Below, one piece after another: positions 1 to 7,161 of a DNA stretch of 18,238 nt. Made by a program: the position numbers and the translations under genes. Position 1 is the stretch's first letter. Each line of letters starts with the position of its first letter. Source of the DNA: JBGTCY01 sp041748615 (GTDB lineage: Bacteria > Bacteroidota > Bacteroidia > Chitinophagales > CAIOSU01); assembly GCA_041748615.1 (NCBI GenBank), contig JBGTCY010000256.1, positions 1-18,238 of the forward strand. Direction: 5' to 3'. The notes beneath the pieces are model-generated. The model was not told the DNA's origin. It made no database searches and saw only the letters and a list, made by a program, of their open reading frames with translations.

Positions 1-1
1 T

Positions 2-91
2 GTTTCATCACTTCCGGGCGGAGTTTATTTCATCAGCGTCACCACAGATGGAAAAAGAACCGTGAAGAAGATTTTCGTGCAGCGGAATTGA
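2..91 (+). CDS. C-terminal end of a T9SS-secreted protein (type A sorting domain), partial
   Basis: Frame 2 is open from the window edge to a TGA at 89-91 and encodes LPGGVYFISVTTDGKR followed by TVKKIFVQRN. This is the last strands of a type IX secretion system C-terminal sorting domain: the GVYF(I/V) strand, a T-DG turn, then a basic KKI strand ending a few residues before the stop. Family knowledge: such domains direct secretion across the outer membrane and are cleaved or anchored at the cell surface. Everything upstream lies outside the window, so the passenger protein is unknown. A strong terminator follows 18 bases after the stop. Confidence 0.85.
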   Translation, partial: VSSLPGGVYFISVTTDGKRTVKKIFVQRN

Positions 92-109
92 TTTTATCCA
101 ATTTTATAT

Positions 110-163
110 AAAGCCATCAACTGAATGATTGGTTCTTTGAACAAATATGCAGTTGATGGCTTT
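110..163 (+). terminator. Rho-independent terminator after the T9SS gene
   Basis: Perfect 14-bp inverted repeat AAAGCCATCAACTG (110-123) and CAGTTGATGGCTTT (150-163) around a 26-nt loop, running into a T tract (161-167). It lies 18 bases after the stop of the T9SS gene. The loop is long for a classic terminator, but the stem is perfect. Confidence 0.85.
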
Positions 164-219
164 TTTTATTTCTAAAATTTTTTTTATTGAGTGTAATTTA
201 AATCTATGCGGAATGGCAA

Positions 220-257
220 TTGCGCTCCTTCGACTTCGCTCAGGATGACCCGCGCAA
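220..257. repeat. Dispersed intergenic palindrome-type repeat
   Basis: TTGCGC (220-225) and GCGCAA (252-257) bracket a core reading CCTTCGACTTCGCTCAGG followed by ATGACC. The same core, with a few substitutions, appears on the opposite strand inside the transposon-like element at 17574-17709. This is a type of short intergenic repeat seen in many bacterial genomes. No coding content is evident in 92-304. Confidence 0.5.
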
Positions 258-304
258 ATCAAAAAAAGTGACGCTAATTTTTCTACATTCTTCAATCAAT
301 TTTT

Positions 305-2086
305 ATGAGCCGTATTTTTTTTATACCGATTATGATTTTCATGCTGACAGGATGCAGCAATTTGAAAAAAGAAAAAGACTCCGGAATTGATTCCAATCCC
401 GTGCTGGAAAAAGTTTTCAGTGACTACAAGGAATATTGTTTTCGCAACTACCCCACCTGGGCGACTTACGAAGGCGACCATCGCTACAATGACCGGCTGA
501 CTGATGTTTCAGATACCGCTGTGCAGGCGCGTCATGATTCAGTTAATAATTTTTTAGCGCGGTTGCAGGAGCTTGATGATGCTTCTTTGAATGAAAACAA
601 CCGGCTGAATTTTGATTTATTCCAATGGATGCTGAGTCGCAGTCTTGAAAGGCAGTCCTTCAATGACCATTACACTCCCATCGGACAACAGGGAGGTTTG
701 CACCTGAGCTTTCCGCAACTTGTCAATTTTCAACCATTTGAAAACGTGCAGGATTTTGAAAATTATTTCGCGCGGCTGACAGGCTTTGAAAAACAAGTAT
801 CGGATGAAATCGCGAACATGCGCAAAGGAATGGCAAGCGGACTTGTTCAGCCAAAATTCATTATGGAACAGGTGTTAAAGCAAATTGAATCTATGCTCAA
901 TAAACCAACCGACTCCATCGCGTTCATGCTGCCGCTCAATAAAGAAAAAGAATTTCTCAGCGACAAGGAAAAGCAGCATTTGAGAGATACGCTTAATGAA
1001 ATAATTAATAAAACTCTGAAACCAAACTATCAGCGTTTACATGATTTTATTCAAAACGAATATTTGCCGGTTTGCCGGGAAGATGCGGGCATCTGGTCTA
1101 TTCCAAACGGTGATAAACGATATGCTTACGCGGTGCGGTATTACACCACCACCGACCTCTCTCCGGATGAAATTTTTGAAACCGGATTAAGTGAAGTAAA
1201 GCGCATCAAGGAAGAAATGGAAAAAGTGAAAAACACCATCGGATTTGAAGGCACGCTCAATGAATTTTTCAATCATCTGCGCACTGACCGGAATAATTTT
1301 TTTACAGAAAAAGAACAACTGATGGCAGGCTATCGTGAAATTCTCGCGCGAATGGATGAAAAAATTCCTGACTTGTTCGGAAGGCTTCCCAAAGCGCCTT
1401 ATGAATTGAAAGAGATTGAAGATTATCGCGCGGTGTCCGCCCCGCAGGCTTATTACAACAGTCCTCCCGAAGACGGCTCGCGTCCCGGATATTTTTATGT
1501 GAACACGCACGACCTCGCATCCCGACCGATTCACAGCATGACCGCGCTGGCTTTGCACGAAGCGGTGCCGGGACATCATTTGCAAATCGCCATTGCCAAA
1601 GAATTGGAAAATGTTCCCTGGTTTCGCCAAAGTCTGCCGGTGACCGCTTACATTGAAGGCTGGGGACTTTACGCGGAATCATTGGGCTATGAAACCGGAA
1701 TGTACGAGGACCCCATTCAACATTTCGGAGCGCTCAGTTTTGAAATCTGGCGTGCGTGCCGCTTGGTGGTGGATGTCGGGATTCACGATAAAAAATGGAC
1801 ACGCGAAGAGGCAGTACAGTACATGCTGGAAAACTCCGCAAACACAGAAAAAGATGTACGCTCAGAAGTTGACCGCTATATCGCGTGGCCCGGACAAGCC
1901 CTTGCTTACAAAATCGGAGAACTCAAAATCAAAGAAATCCGCGCGAAAGCAGAAAAAACGCTGGGTAAAAAATTTGACATCAAAGCGTTTCACGATGAAC
2001 TGCTCGGCAATGGCGCATTACCCCTCAGCCTGCTCGAAACAAAGATGGATGATTGGTTGAAAAACCAGCGAGAGTTTGTTCAGTGA
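305..2086 (+). CDS. DUF885 family lipoprotein, putative zinc metallopeptidase
   Basis: 593 aa. The N-terminus is a lipoprotein signal with lipobox LTGC (Cys17), so the mature protein is probably a lipid-anchored periplasmic or outer-membrane protein. The family hallmark is HEAVPGHH at residues 418-425, an HExxxH zinc-binding pattern. It is followed by YIEGWGLYAESLG and by the C-terminal signature IAWPGQALAYKIG that DUF885 proteins share. Family knowledge: DUF885 members are thought to be M32-like carboxypeptidases or other peptidases; substrates are mostly unknown. Length is normal for the family and no lesion is visible. The ATG at 305 is chosen because the signal peptide starts there. No operon partner is visible: the T9SS gene upstream ends in a terminator, and the ABC fragment downstream runs the other way. 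Confidence 0.88.
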   Translation: MSRIFFIPIMIFMLTGCSNLKKEKDSGIDSNPVLEKVFSDYKEYCFRNYPTWATYEGDHRYNDRLTDVSDTAVQARHDSVNNFLARLQELDDASLNENNRLNFDLFQWMLSRSLERQSFNDHYTPIGQQGGLHLSFPQLVNFQPFENVQDFENYFARLTGFEKQVSDEIANMRKGMASGLVQPKFIMEQVLKQIESMLNKPTDSIAFMLPLNKEKEFLSDKEKQHLRDTLNEIINKTLKPNYQRLHDFIQNEYLPVCREDAGIWSIPNGDKRYAYAVRYYTTTDLSPDEIFETGLSEVKRIKEEMEKVKNTIGFEGTLNEFFNHLRTDRNNFFTEKEQLMAGYREILARMDEKIPDLFGRLPKAPYELKEIEDYRAVSAPQAYYNSPPEDGSRPGYFYVNTHDLASRPIHSMTALALHEAVPGHHLQIAIAKELENVPWFRQSLPVTAYIEGWGLYAESLGYETGMYEDPIQHFGALSFEIWRACRLVVDVGIHDKKWTREEAVQYMLENSANTEKDVRSEVDRYIAWPGQALAYKIGELKIKEIRAKAEKTLGKKFDIKAFHDELLGNGALPLSLLETKMDDWLKNQREFVQ

Positions 2087-2113
2087 TTTTTGGGAATTGT
2101 TATTTATTAATTG

Positions 2114-2134
2114 TTATTCGTTATTCGTTATTCG
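2114..2134. repeat. Heptamer tandem repeat TTATTCG x3
   Basis: Three perfect copies of TTATTCG (2114-2120, 2121-2127, 2128-2134), preceded by degenerate TTATT-rich copies. It lies between the convergent ends of the DUF885 gene and the ABC ATPase fragment. Read on the minus strand, it supplies the last codons and the stop of the ABC fragment. Confidence 0.85.
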
Positions 2135-2462
2135 TAAATATCAGCAAGGCGACACTTTCCTGTGCCGTTTTGAAACTCAAAAGATTGAAGGATTGAAAAA
2201 TAAAACCGATGAATTCATTGCGATAGCGGGCAGCACGTGTTTGTGATAAATTTTTAATCAGCAGCGTATCCAGGAAATACTCGCCTTCTTCATAATCATC
2301 CGGAATGCCGAGAATGTTGAGCAACGTGGATTTGCCCGAGCCGGAAGACCCCATAATCGAAACCAACTCACCCTTTTCAATCCGGAGATTGATTCCCTTC
2401 AGCACTTCTAACTTTTTATTCCCAATCGGATAAGATTTTTTCAGGTTGCGGGTTTTTAACAT
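2121..2462 (-). pseudogene. Truncated ABC transporter ATPase (LolD/MacB-type), N-terminal half only
   Basis: 113 aa against about 220-230 for a complete ATPase of this class. Walker A is intact (GSSGSGKST, residues 38-46). The Q-loop FIFQSFNLL (Gln90) is present, and the family pattern FVFQSFNLL.. points to the LolD/MacB/SalX group of export ATPases. The protein then stops at Glu113: the ABC signature (LSGGQ), Walker B, D-loop and H-loop are all missing. Its last residues IFTNNE come from the TTATTCG heptamer repeat, so the coding sequence was cut off where the repeat begins. No permease gene is adjacent. It cannot hydrolyse ATP as it stands. I read it as a decayed remnant left by deletion; a role as a short regulatory protein is unlikely. 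Confidence 0.85.
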
Positions 2463-2560
2463 TGGAAAAAATAAAAGTGGTGAATTTCTTTGAAGGAGCG
2501 TAAAATTATGGAAAATAGGGGGGTGATTTTGAAGTTGACTTATCTGGCTTCCAAATGAAG

Positions 2561-2568
2561 TAATTTTG
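2561..2568 (+). promoter_or_regulatory. Possible promoter -7 box for the Ste24-like gene
   Basis: TAATTTTG matches the Bacteroidota -7 consensus TAnnTTTG exactly. The only candidate upstream box is a TTG at 2535-2537, 23 nt away, which is longer than ideal. Transcription from here would give a leader of about 210 nt containing the whole inverted-repeat element at 2582-2757. Confidence 0.4.
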
Positions 2569-2581
2569 TATGATTCATTTT

Positions 2582-2757
2582 AAGAGTTCTTTGAAAAACT
2601 TAATTTTCTCGTCCTTGCGAGTGAGGAACGAACGAAGCAATCCCCCTGCTTAGGAGATTGCTTCCCGAAAAACCGGGACAGGTTTGGAATGGCAAACGCT
2701 CCAGAACTAATATTCCCTCGCAATGACGTCTATTTTTTAGTTTTTCAAAGAACTCTT
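2582..2757. repeat. Nested inverted-repeat element upstream of the Ste24-like gene
   Basis: Perfect 19-bp outer arms, AAGAGTTCTTTGAAAAACT at 2582-2600 and its reverse complement at 2739-2757. Inside are arms CGTCCTTGCGAG (2610-2621) and CTCGCAATGACG (2718-2729), 11 of 12 paired. Inside those is GAAGCAATC (2634-2642) with GATTGCTTC (2656-2664), then a small CCCG-AAAAA-CCGGG hairpin. The inner part resembles a widespread bacterial intergenic repeat of the GTCATTGCGAGG...GAAGCAATC type. I see no convincing target duplication around the outer arms. The right arm ends 27 bases before the chosen Ste24 start. Confidence 0.8.
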
Positions 2758-2784
2758 TTATTTTTTAAACATCATTCACACCTG

Positions 2785-4032
2785 ATGCTATCACCCGTTC
2801 TGCTGCTGGGGTTTGTTCTGGCTTTTATTATCCTTGAATATTTATTGGAAAGATTTTTGGATTTTCTGAATTCAAAAAACTGGTCGTCAGAAATTCCGGC
2901 TGAAATGACGGGGTATCTTGATGCAGATAAATACAAAAAATCACAACTTTATGACCAAACAAAAAAAAGAATCGGATTAATTATTTCTACTTTCAGCCTG
3001 ATGCTCATCAGTACATTGCTGCTTACCGGTGGTTTTGGGGCTTTGGATGGATGGGTCAGGCAAATCACCGAGATTCCGGTGTTGATGGCGCTCATTTACT
3101 TCGGGGTTTTGTTCATCATTTACGACCTCATCTCACTGCCATTCGCCATCTATGACACGTTTGTGATAGAAGCAAAATTCGGGTTTAACAAAACAACTCT
3201 AGGCACTTTCGTTTTGGACAAAATCAAAGGAGTTGTACTCACCACGTTCATCGGTGGCGGCTTACTGGCGCTGATGATTACGATTTATGAGGCTACCGGG
3301 CAATGGTTTTGGCTGATTGCCTGGGTGGTGATTACATTATTTTCCCTGTTTATCACTGTTTTTTACACTTCAATCTTAGTTCCGATTTTTAATAAGCTGA
3401 CGCCATTGGAACCCGGTGAATTACGCAACGCTATCAATCAATATGTCCGCAAGGTTGGTTTTCCCCTGAAAAACATCATGGTGATGGACAGTTCAAAGCG
3501 GTCTTCCAAGAGCAATGCCTATTTCAGCGGGTTGGGCGCTAAAAAAACCATCGTGCTTTTTGATACCTTGATTCAAAACCATACTACCGATGAATTGGTC
3601 GCAATCCTCGCCCATGAAGTCGGGCATTATAAAAAGAAACACATTCGGAATGGATTAATTCTGTCCACGCTCCAAACCGGAATCCTGCTGTTCATTTTCG
3701 GGCAATTCGTGGACAGCCGCCTCCTCGCAGAGATGCTGGGGGCTGAAAAAGCAAGTTTTCACATCGGCATGATTGGTTTTACACTGCTTTTTAACCCGAT
3801 TTCATTAATCCTGGGTATTTTATTTAATCTTTATTCCCGTAAAAATGAATTTGAAGCAGACGCTTTTGCCAAAGAAACTTTTGAAGCCCAACCGATGGTG
3901 GAAGCCCTGAAAAAGTTGTCGGTTCACAACCTGAGCAACCTGCGACCTCATCCGGCTTACGTATTTTTTCACTATTCCCACCCTCCCGTGCTGGAAAGAA
4001 TCAGCCGGTTGAAGCAGGCGGAAACTATCTGA
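2785..4032 (+). CDS. M48 family membrane metallopeptidase, Ste24/CAAX-protease-like
   Basis: 415 aa from the ATG at 2785. Several hydrophobic helices run through the first 230 residues, followed by the catalytic motif HEVGH (residues 277-281) and the third zinc ligand Glu357 in NEFEADAFA. This layout and length match the Ste24 branch of peptidase family M48, which in eukaryotes trims CAAX proteins; bacterial members are thought to act in membrane protein quality control. The reading frame is open further upstream to an ATG at 2689, but that extension translates the repeat element (MANAPELIFPRNDVYF...), so it is rejected. The ATG at 2785 begins a normal hydrophobic segment (MLSPVLLLGFVLAF). 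rpsP follows with its own promoter, so the gene is probably a single unit. Confidence 0.9.
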   Translation: MLSPVLLLGFVLAFIILEYLLERFLDFLNSKNWSSEIPAEMTGYLDADKYKKSQLYDQTKKRIGLIISTFSLMLISTLLLTGGFGALDGWVRQITEIPVLMALIYFGVLFIIYDLISLPFAIYDTFVIEAKFGFNKTTLGTFVLDKIKGVVLTTFIGGGLLALMITIYEATGQWFWLIAWVVITLFSLFITVFYTSILVPIFNKLTPLEPGELRNAINQYVRKVGFPLKNIMVMDSSKRSSKSNAYFSGLGAKKTIVLFDTLIQNHTTDELVAILAHEVGHYKKKHIRNGLILSTLQTGILLFIFGQFVDSRLLAEMLGAEKASFHIGMIGFTLLFNPISLILGILFNLYSRKNEFEADAFAKETFEAQPMVEALKKLSVHNLSNLRPHPAYVFFHYSHPPVLERISRLKQAETI

Positions 4033-4040
4033 AATTCCAA

Positions 4041-4072
4041 TTTGGCGGTATTCAATATTAAATTTACCTTTG
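4041..4072 (+). promoter_or_regulatory. Bacteroidota-type promoter for rpsP-rimM
   Basis: TTTG at 4041-4044, a 20-nt spacer, then TACCTTTG at 4065-4072. This matches the TTTG / TAnnTTTG consensus of the Bacteroidota housekeeping sigma factor. Start of transcription is expected near 4079, giving a leader of about 20 nt before the rpsP ATG. Confidence 0.75.
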
Positions 4073-4097
4073 CAACCTCTTAAATTTAAAGCAAATC

Positions 4098-4727
4098 ATG
4101 GCAGTTAAAATCAGATTACAAAGACACGGGAAGAAAAAAGCCCCTTTATACACGATTGTAGTGGCAAGTTCCCGCGCACCGAGAGACGGAAAATTCATTG
4201 AAAGACTTGGCACGTATGACCCGACCACGATTCCGGCTCTCATTGAAATCAACAATGACAAAGCCCTTGACTGGATAAACAAAGGCGCCCAACCTACGGA
4301 TACGGTGAAAGCCATTCTCCGCTATAAAGGCGTGATGTTTAAAAAACATTTGGACAGAGGCGTGAAAAAAGGCGCGCTGACCGCTGAAGCCGCTGAAAAA
4401 CTCTACAATGATTTCCTCGAAAACAGAAACGACCAGGTGCGCAAGAAAAAAGAGGAACACCTGAATAAGTTGAAAAAATCCAAAGAATCCCTGATTGCCG
4501 GAGAAGTGAAAAAACGTGAAGCGATGGAAGCCGCGCGTAAACCTGTTGTAGAAGAAGTAGTGGCAGAAGAAACTCCGGCAGAAGCAGCAGTTGAAACTGC
4601 GGAAGCTCCCGTAGTTGAAACCACTGAAACTCCCACAGCAGAAGCTACTGAAACTCCCGCAAGTGAAGTTGCTGAAACTCCCGCTCCTTCGGAATCTGAT
4701 GGAACGCCTGAAGAACCGAAAGCCTGA
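4098..4727 (+). CDS. rpsP: 30S ribosomal protein S16 with long acidic C-terminal tail
   Basis: 209 aa. The first 80 or so residues are a textbook S16 domain: MAVKIRLQRHGKKKAPLYTI, then VVASSRAPRDGKFIERLGTYDP. S16 binds 16S rRNA early in 30S assembly. Most bacterial S16 proteins are 80-100 aa. Here a basic, Lys-rich helical stretch (about residues 105-145) is followed by an acidic Ala/Glu/Thr/Pro tail from about residue 147, with repeated ETP motifs. Long S16 tails are known in Bacteroidota, so this is an extension rather than a fusion to a recognised domain. rimM, its usual operon partner, follows 41 bases downstream. Confidence 0.97.
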   Translation: MAVKIRLQRHGKKKAPLYTIVVASSRAPRDGKFIERLGTYDPTTIPALIEINNDKALDWINKGAQPTDTVKAILRYKGVMFKKHLDRGVKKGALTAEAAEKLYNDFLENRNDQVRKKKEEHLNKLKKSKESLIAGEVKKREAMEAARKPVVEEVVAEETPAEAAVETAEAPVVETTETPTAEATETPASEVAETPAPSESDGTPEEPKA

Positions 4728-4768
4728 TTCCTTATTTCTGAGTTCTCATCGCACAACAGCAATCAGAT

Positions 4769-5305
4769 TTGATTGAAATCGGCTACATCCTGAAGCCTCA
4801 TGGCATTAAAGGTGAATTAAAAATTAATTTCCGCTATCCGCTGAATGCTTCGGCTTCATTTGCCGGACAATCTTTTTTTATTGGCGATCTGCCGCGTCCG
4901 CTCCCTCATTTTATTCAACAAATTACCCCGATGGGCAGGGAAGGATACCTCCTGAAATTACAGGAATCGGACGACCGCAATCAAGCGGAAACCTTTACCG
5001 GCAAAAATATTTTTGTGACGGATGAAATTTTTGATTTACTGTTTCTGGAAGAAGAAGACATCCAATACGGCAACCTTGAAGGATTTACCGCTTTGGATGA
5101 AAAAGGAAACAGCATCGCTGTCATCCATGACGTATTTGAATTCAATCACCAATTCATCGCCCAGTTTTTTATTTCAGGCAATGAAATTTTACTTCCCCTC
5201 AATCTAACGACCGTCATAAAAATCCAGAAAAGAAAAAAAACCGTGACTGTCATTCTGCCGGATGGATTGATGGATGTTTATCTGGAGTCACCGGAAAAAA
5301 AGTGA
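4769..5305 (+). CDS. rimM: Ribosome maturation factor RimM, TTG start
   Basis: 178 aa, normal length. The N-terminus IEIGYILKPHGIKGELKI is the classic RimM beginning (IGxIxKPHGxKGE). The second half (about residues 95-175) is the PRC-barrel domain ending in LPDGLMDVYLE. RimM helps process 16S rRNA and mature the 30S head, binding S19. No ATG exists in frame after the stop at 4739-4741, and the conserved start aligns with the TTG at 4769, so TTG is chosen. It is co-transcribed with rpsP, the usual pairing; trmD and rplS, often next in line, are absent here. Confidence 0.95.
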   Translation: MIEIGYILKPHGIKGELKINFRYPLNASASFAGQSFFIGDLPRPLPHFIQQITPMGREGYLLKLQESDDRNQAETFTGKNIFVTDEIFDLLFLEEEDIQYGNLEGFTALDEKGNSIAVIHDVFEFNHQFIAQFFISGNEILLPLNLTTVIKIQKRKKTVTVILPDGLMDVYLESPEKK

Positions 5306-5375
5306 GCGGGGAAAAGTGGTTCACAGATATTAGTCGTCAATTTGTAATAGTGATAATTTTAGGCGCTTATTATTT

Positions 5376-5438
<63 letters not shown>

Positions 5439-5483
5439 GTCATAGCCCCCCTATCCCCTAACTACTAAACCGGAAAAACTGAA

Positions 5484-5512
5484 GCCCCAGCGGGGCGACC
5501 TTATGGTAAGGT
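5484..5512. repeat. Two adjacent perfect hairpins (GCCCC-AGC-GGGGC, ACCTTA-TGG-TAAGGT)
   Basis: GCCCCAGCGGGGC at 5484-5496 forms a 5-bp stem with a 3-nt loop. ACCTTATGGTAAGGT at 5498-5512 forms a 6-bp stem with a 3-nt loop. The GCCCCAGCGGGGCGACC string is a type of dispersed repeat I associate with Bacteroidota intergenic regions. No T tract follows, so it is not a clear terminator. Confidence 0.6.
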
Positions 5513-5524
5513 TTATTTTCTATT

Positions 5525-5734
5525 GTGGAACCGCCACCTGAAGTAACCTCTAAACCATCAATTTCACTGATTTTAAAGGGTTCTGAAATTTTAGATTTCT
5601 GGTGTCTTTGGATTCATCAACATGAGTACTACATGAAATCAGAAACAGAAGATGAATATGGTTGCTATGTTTCGTTTCATTTGCGAATTAATGCCAACGG
5701 TGTAGTAAAGGCAAAGTCCGCAGCGAAGCTATGA
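5525..5734 (+). other. Doubtful small ORF in the gene-poor stretch 5306-5750
   Basis: A 69-codon frame opening with GTG (no ATG; the frame is closed by a stop at 5507). It contains ILDFWCLWIHQHEYYMKSE and ends VVKAKSAAKL. I recognise no family. It could be the decayed C-terminal end of a gene cut by the repeats at 5376-5512, or chance. Its stop is 16 bases from the left edge of the cassette island and it runs the opposite way to the cassettes. Apart from the two repeats listed, I see nothing else in 5306-5750. Confidence 0.2.
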
Positions 5735-5749
5735 TTTTGTATATATAGT

Positions 5750-6730
5750 GTTAGGAACTTTTATTTCCTTTTACAGTTTCTATCGTTTTGGTGATAATAT
5801 CAATTAATTTAGGGTCAAAGTCGTTTGAATTTAATTCGTGAAAACCTGATTTCTTTTCAAGATTCCACTCTCTAAAAACTTCTTTGATATCTCCTTTATC
5901 AATGGAATTACCAAATACTTGTAAATAAAACTTTCCAAAAGAAATAGCATGAATTCTATCCGAATTTTTTAAGGATTCATTCATATATGTCTTAGCTAAA
6001 TTAAATGAGTATTTAGAAGCTGAAAGTAATAAAAGTATTATAAATGCGGCTTTAACAGTTAATAGCAAAATGTGAGTCCATTCATTTTTTGTGCCTAGTC
6101 CAGTAATTGTGATATAAGAAGCTATTCCAACGCCTATAATGAGTGCTATATATCCGAGAAAATACCATAAGTCAGCTTTCCGTTTCAAATTGGTTTCTTT
6201 ATTTTCTAGCCATGAAATAGTTTCTTGTATATAATCTGCAGCAGATACTTCCAGTGTTTCTCTTAATTTTTCAGCCCTTTTTTCTTTAGCAAACCTCCTT
6301 CCTTCAAACCTACTTATTGCTATTTGAATAGATTCTACTATTGCTAAAATATTATCAGACTCACCTTTTATATAAAGAATTTTATGAAAAATAGGTGGGG
6401 GATTTACATTATCTATAACAACTGGAATAAGAAGCTTTTTACCTTCATTTTGGCTTACATATTCAGAAAACAATCCAAACTCATATACCACCCAATTAGA
6501 TTTAATTGAATTTTCAGTTATAATAGTGATGAAAACATCAGCAACTTCTAAACTGCTTTTGATTTGTTCTTTTAAATCTTGGCCTGTAGCAATTTCTTCC
6601 CCTGTATGTAAAATTTCATGACCTAAATCAATTAGCCGTTCTCTAACTCGAGCAACTAATGGTAAGTCATGAGATGAAAAAGAAAGGAAAATTTTCATTT
6701 TGAAATTTTTACATTTTTAATTGTTCCTAA
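5750..6730 (-). mobile_element. Cassette A (TIR gene): integron-type cassette, inferred
   Basis: Read on the minus strand, the unit starts after the G of G^TTAGGAAC (6731-6723). After the gene it reaches GTTCCTAAC (5758-5750), the exact reverse complement. The gene's TAA stop is embedded in that second motif. Start and end of a cassette being complementary is the expected relation between R' and R'' of an attC site in the circular form. No hairpin follows beyond 5750, so the outer part of this site is missing or degenerate and the true left edge is uncertain. Confidence 0.6.
5751..6698 (-). CDS. TIR-domain protein with two transmembrane helices, putative defence effector
   Basis: 315 aa. Residues 1-125 are a TIR domain of the bacterial TIR_2 kind. 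It opens MKIFLSFSSHDLPLVARVRE, has a second conserved strand at SSLEVADVFITIIT, and carries WVVYE (Trp69 to Glu73). That WxxxE glutamate is the catalytic position of NAD-cleaving TIR domains. A charged linker helix (about 130-175) leads to two membrane helices (about 177-199 and 209-227), then an 85-residue C-terminal region with no motif I know. By family knowledge such proteins are often abortive-infection or nucleotide-signal effectors; the two-helix part recalls SLATT-type effectors but is not firmly assignable. The gene is AT-rich compared with the flanks. The ATG lies 32 bases inside its cassette. NAD cleavage and defence are inferred. Confidence 0.85.
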   Translation of the reverse strand: MKIFLSFSSHDLPLVARVRERLIDLGHEILHTGEEIATGQDLKEQIKSSLEVADVFITIITENSIKSNWVVYEFGLFSEYVSQNEGKKLLIPVVIDNVNPPPIFHKILYIKGESDNILAIVESIQIAISRFEGRRFAKEKRAEKLRETLEVSAADYIQETISWLENKETNLKRKADLWYFLGYIALIIGVGIASYITITGLGTKNEWTHILLLTVKAAFIILLLLSASKYSFNLAKTYMNESLKNSDRIHAISFGKFYLQVFGNSIDKGDIKEVFREWNLEKKSGFHELNSNDFDPKLIDIITKTIETVKGNKSS

Positions 6731-7161
6731 CGTTTTCAGCATTCGTTTCTTTTTTACTCGATTGATTCACGATATAAATGTAAAAGATTATTATATTCTT
6801 GTTGGGTTGTAGCTTTCATAAGTGCTTTTATTGGTTCTCTTTGTTCTTTTTTTATTTCCATTATAGTAACAAGAAAATCGGTGTAAATATATGATGTCAC
6901 TGTACTATCTCCTTCATTCCAATATGTTTCAATTATTTGAAATAATTTCTCAATTTCCCCCAATTGGCCTGCGGCTGACCAATTTCTTACTTCTCTGGCG
7001 ATGTCTGTCATAATAGCGCAGTGGTCAATACCTCCATCAACACTCCAATCATTTTCATCCCATGTTTTTAGCTCATTTAGATTAGGAAATTTGCTCCTAA
7101 GCTCGTTGTAGAACTCTTCAATATTTTTCTTCTTCACTAACATTATACTAATGAATGCTAA
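6731..7161 (-). mobile_element. Cassette B (129-aa gene): integron-type cassette with a minimal attC, inferred
   Basis: On the minus strand the unit begins after the G of ATG^TTAGCATTC (7162-7153) and ends GAATGCTGAAAACG at 6744-6731. GAATGCT is complementary to the AGCATTC at its start. The junction motif AAAACG^TTAG with the next cassette mirrors AAAATG^TTAG at the previous junction. There is no hairpin between the R''-like and R'-like halves, only GAAAACG, so this site is either collapsed by deletion or atypical. Confidence 0.5.
6754..7143 (-). CDS. Small hypothetical protein in cassette B
   Basis: 129 aa, acidic and apparently all helical, no signal peptide or membrane segment. Visible features are WDENDWSVDGGIDHCAIMTD, then WSAAGQLGEIEKLFQIIETY and a C-terminal TQQEYNNLLHLYRESIE helix. 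The pattern (an iE-L-F-IE...EGD...YIYTDFLV run) resembles the DUF7674 kind of small proteins, a tentative match only. The frame is open upstream, but an ATG at 7164 straddles the cassette boundary (its G is the conserved G of G^TT). The ATG at 7143, 18 bases inside the cassette, is therefore chosen. A promoter in the loop of the upstream attC-like site points at it. Function unknown. Confidence 0.7.
   Translation of the reverse strand: MLVKKKNIEEFYNELRSKFPNLNELKTWDENDWSVDGGIDHCAIMTDIAREVRNWSAAGQLGEIEKLFQIIETYWNEGDSTVTSYIYTDFLVTIMEIKKEQREPIKALMKATTQQEYNNLLHLYRESIE

Noticed and set aside
1187..1682. Long minus-strand frames within the DUF885 gene
   Set aside because: They are antisense shadows of a clearly conserved coding sequence with no recognisable domain.
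2689..2784. Upstream extension of the Ste24-like protein
   Set aside because: It translates the inverted-repeat element and has no protein character; the ATG at 2785 starts the conserved part.
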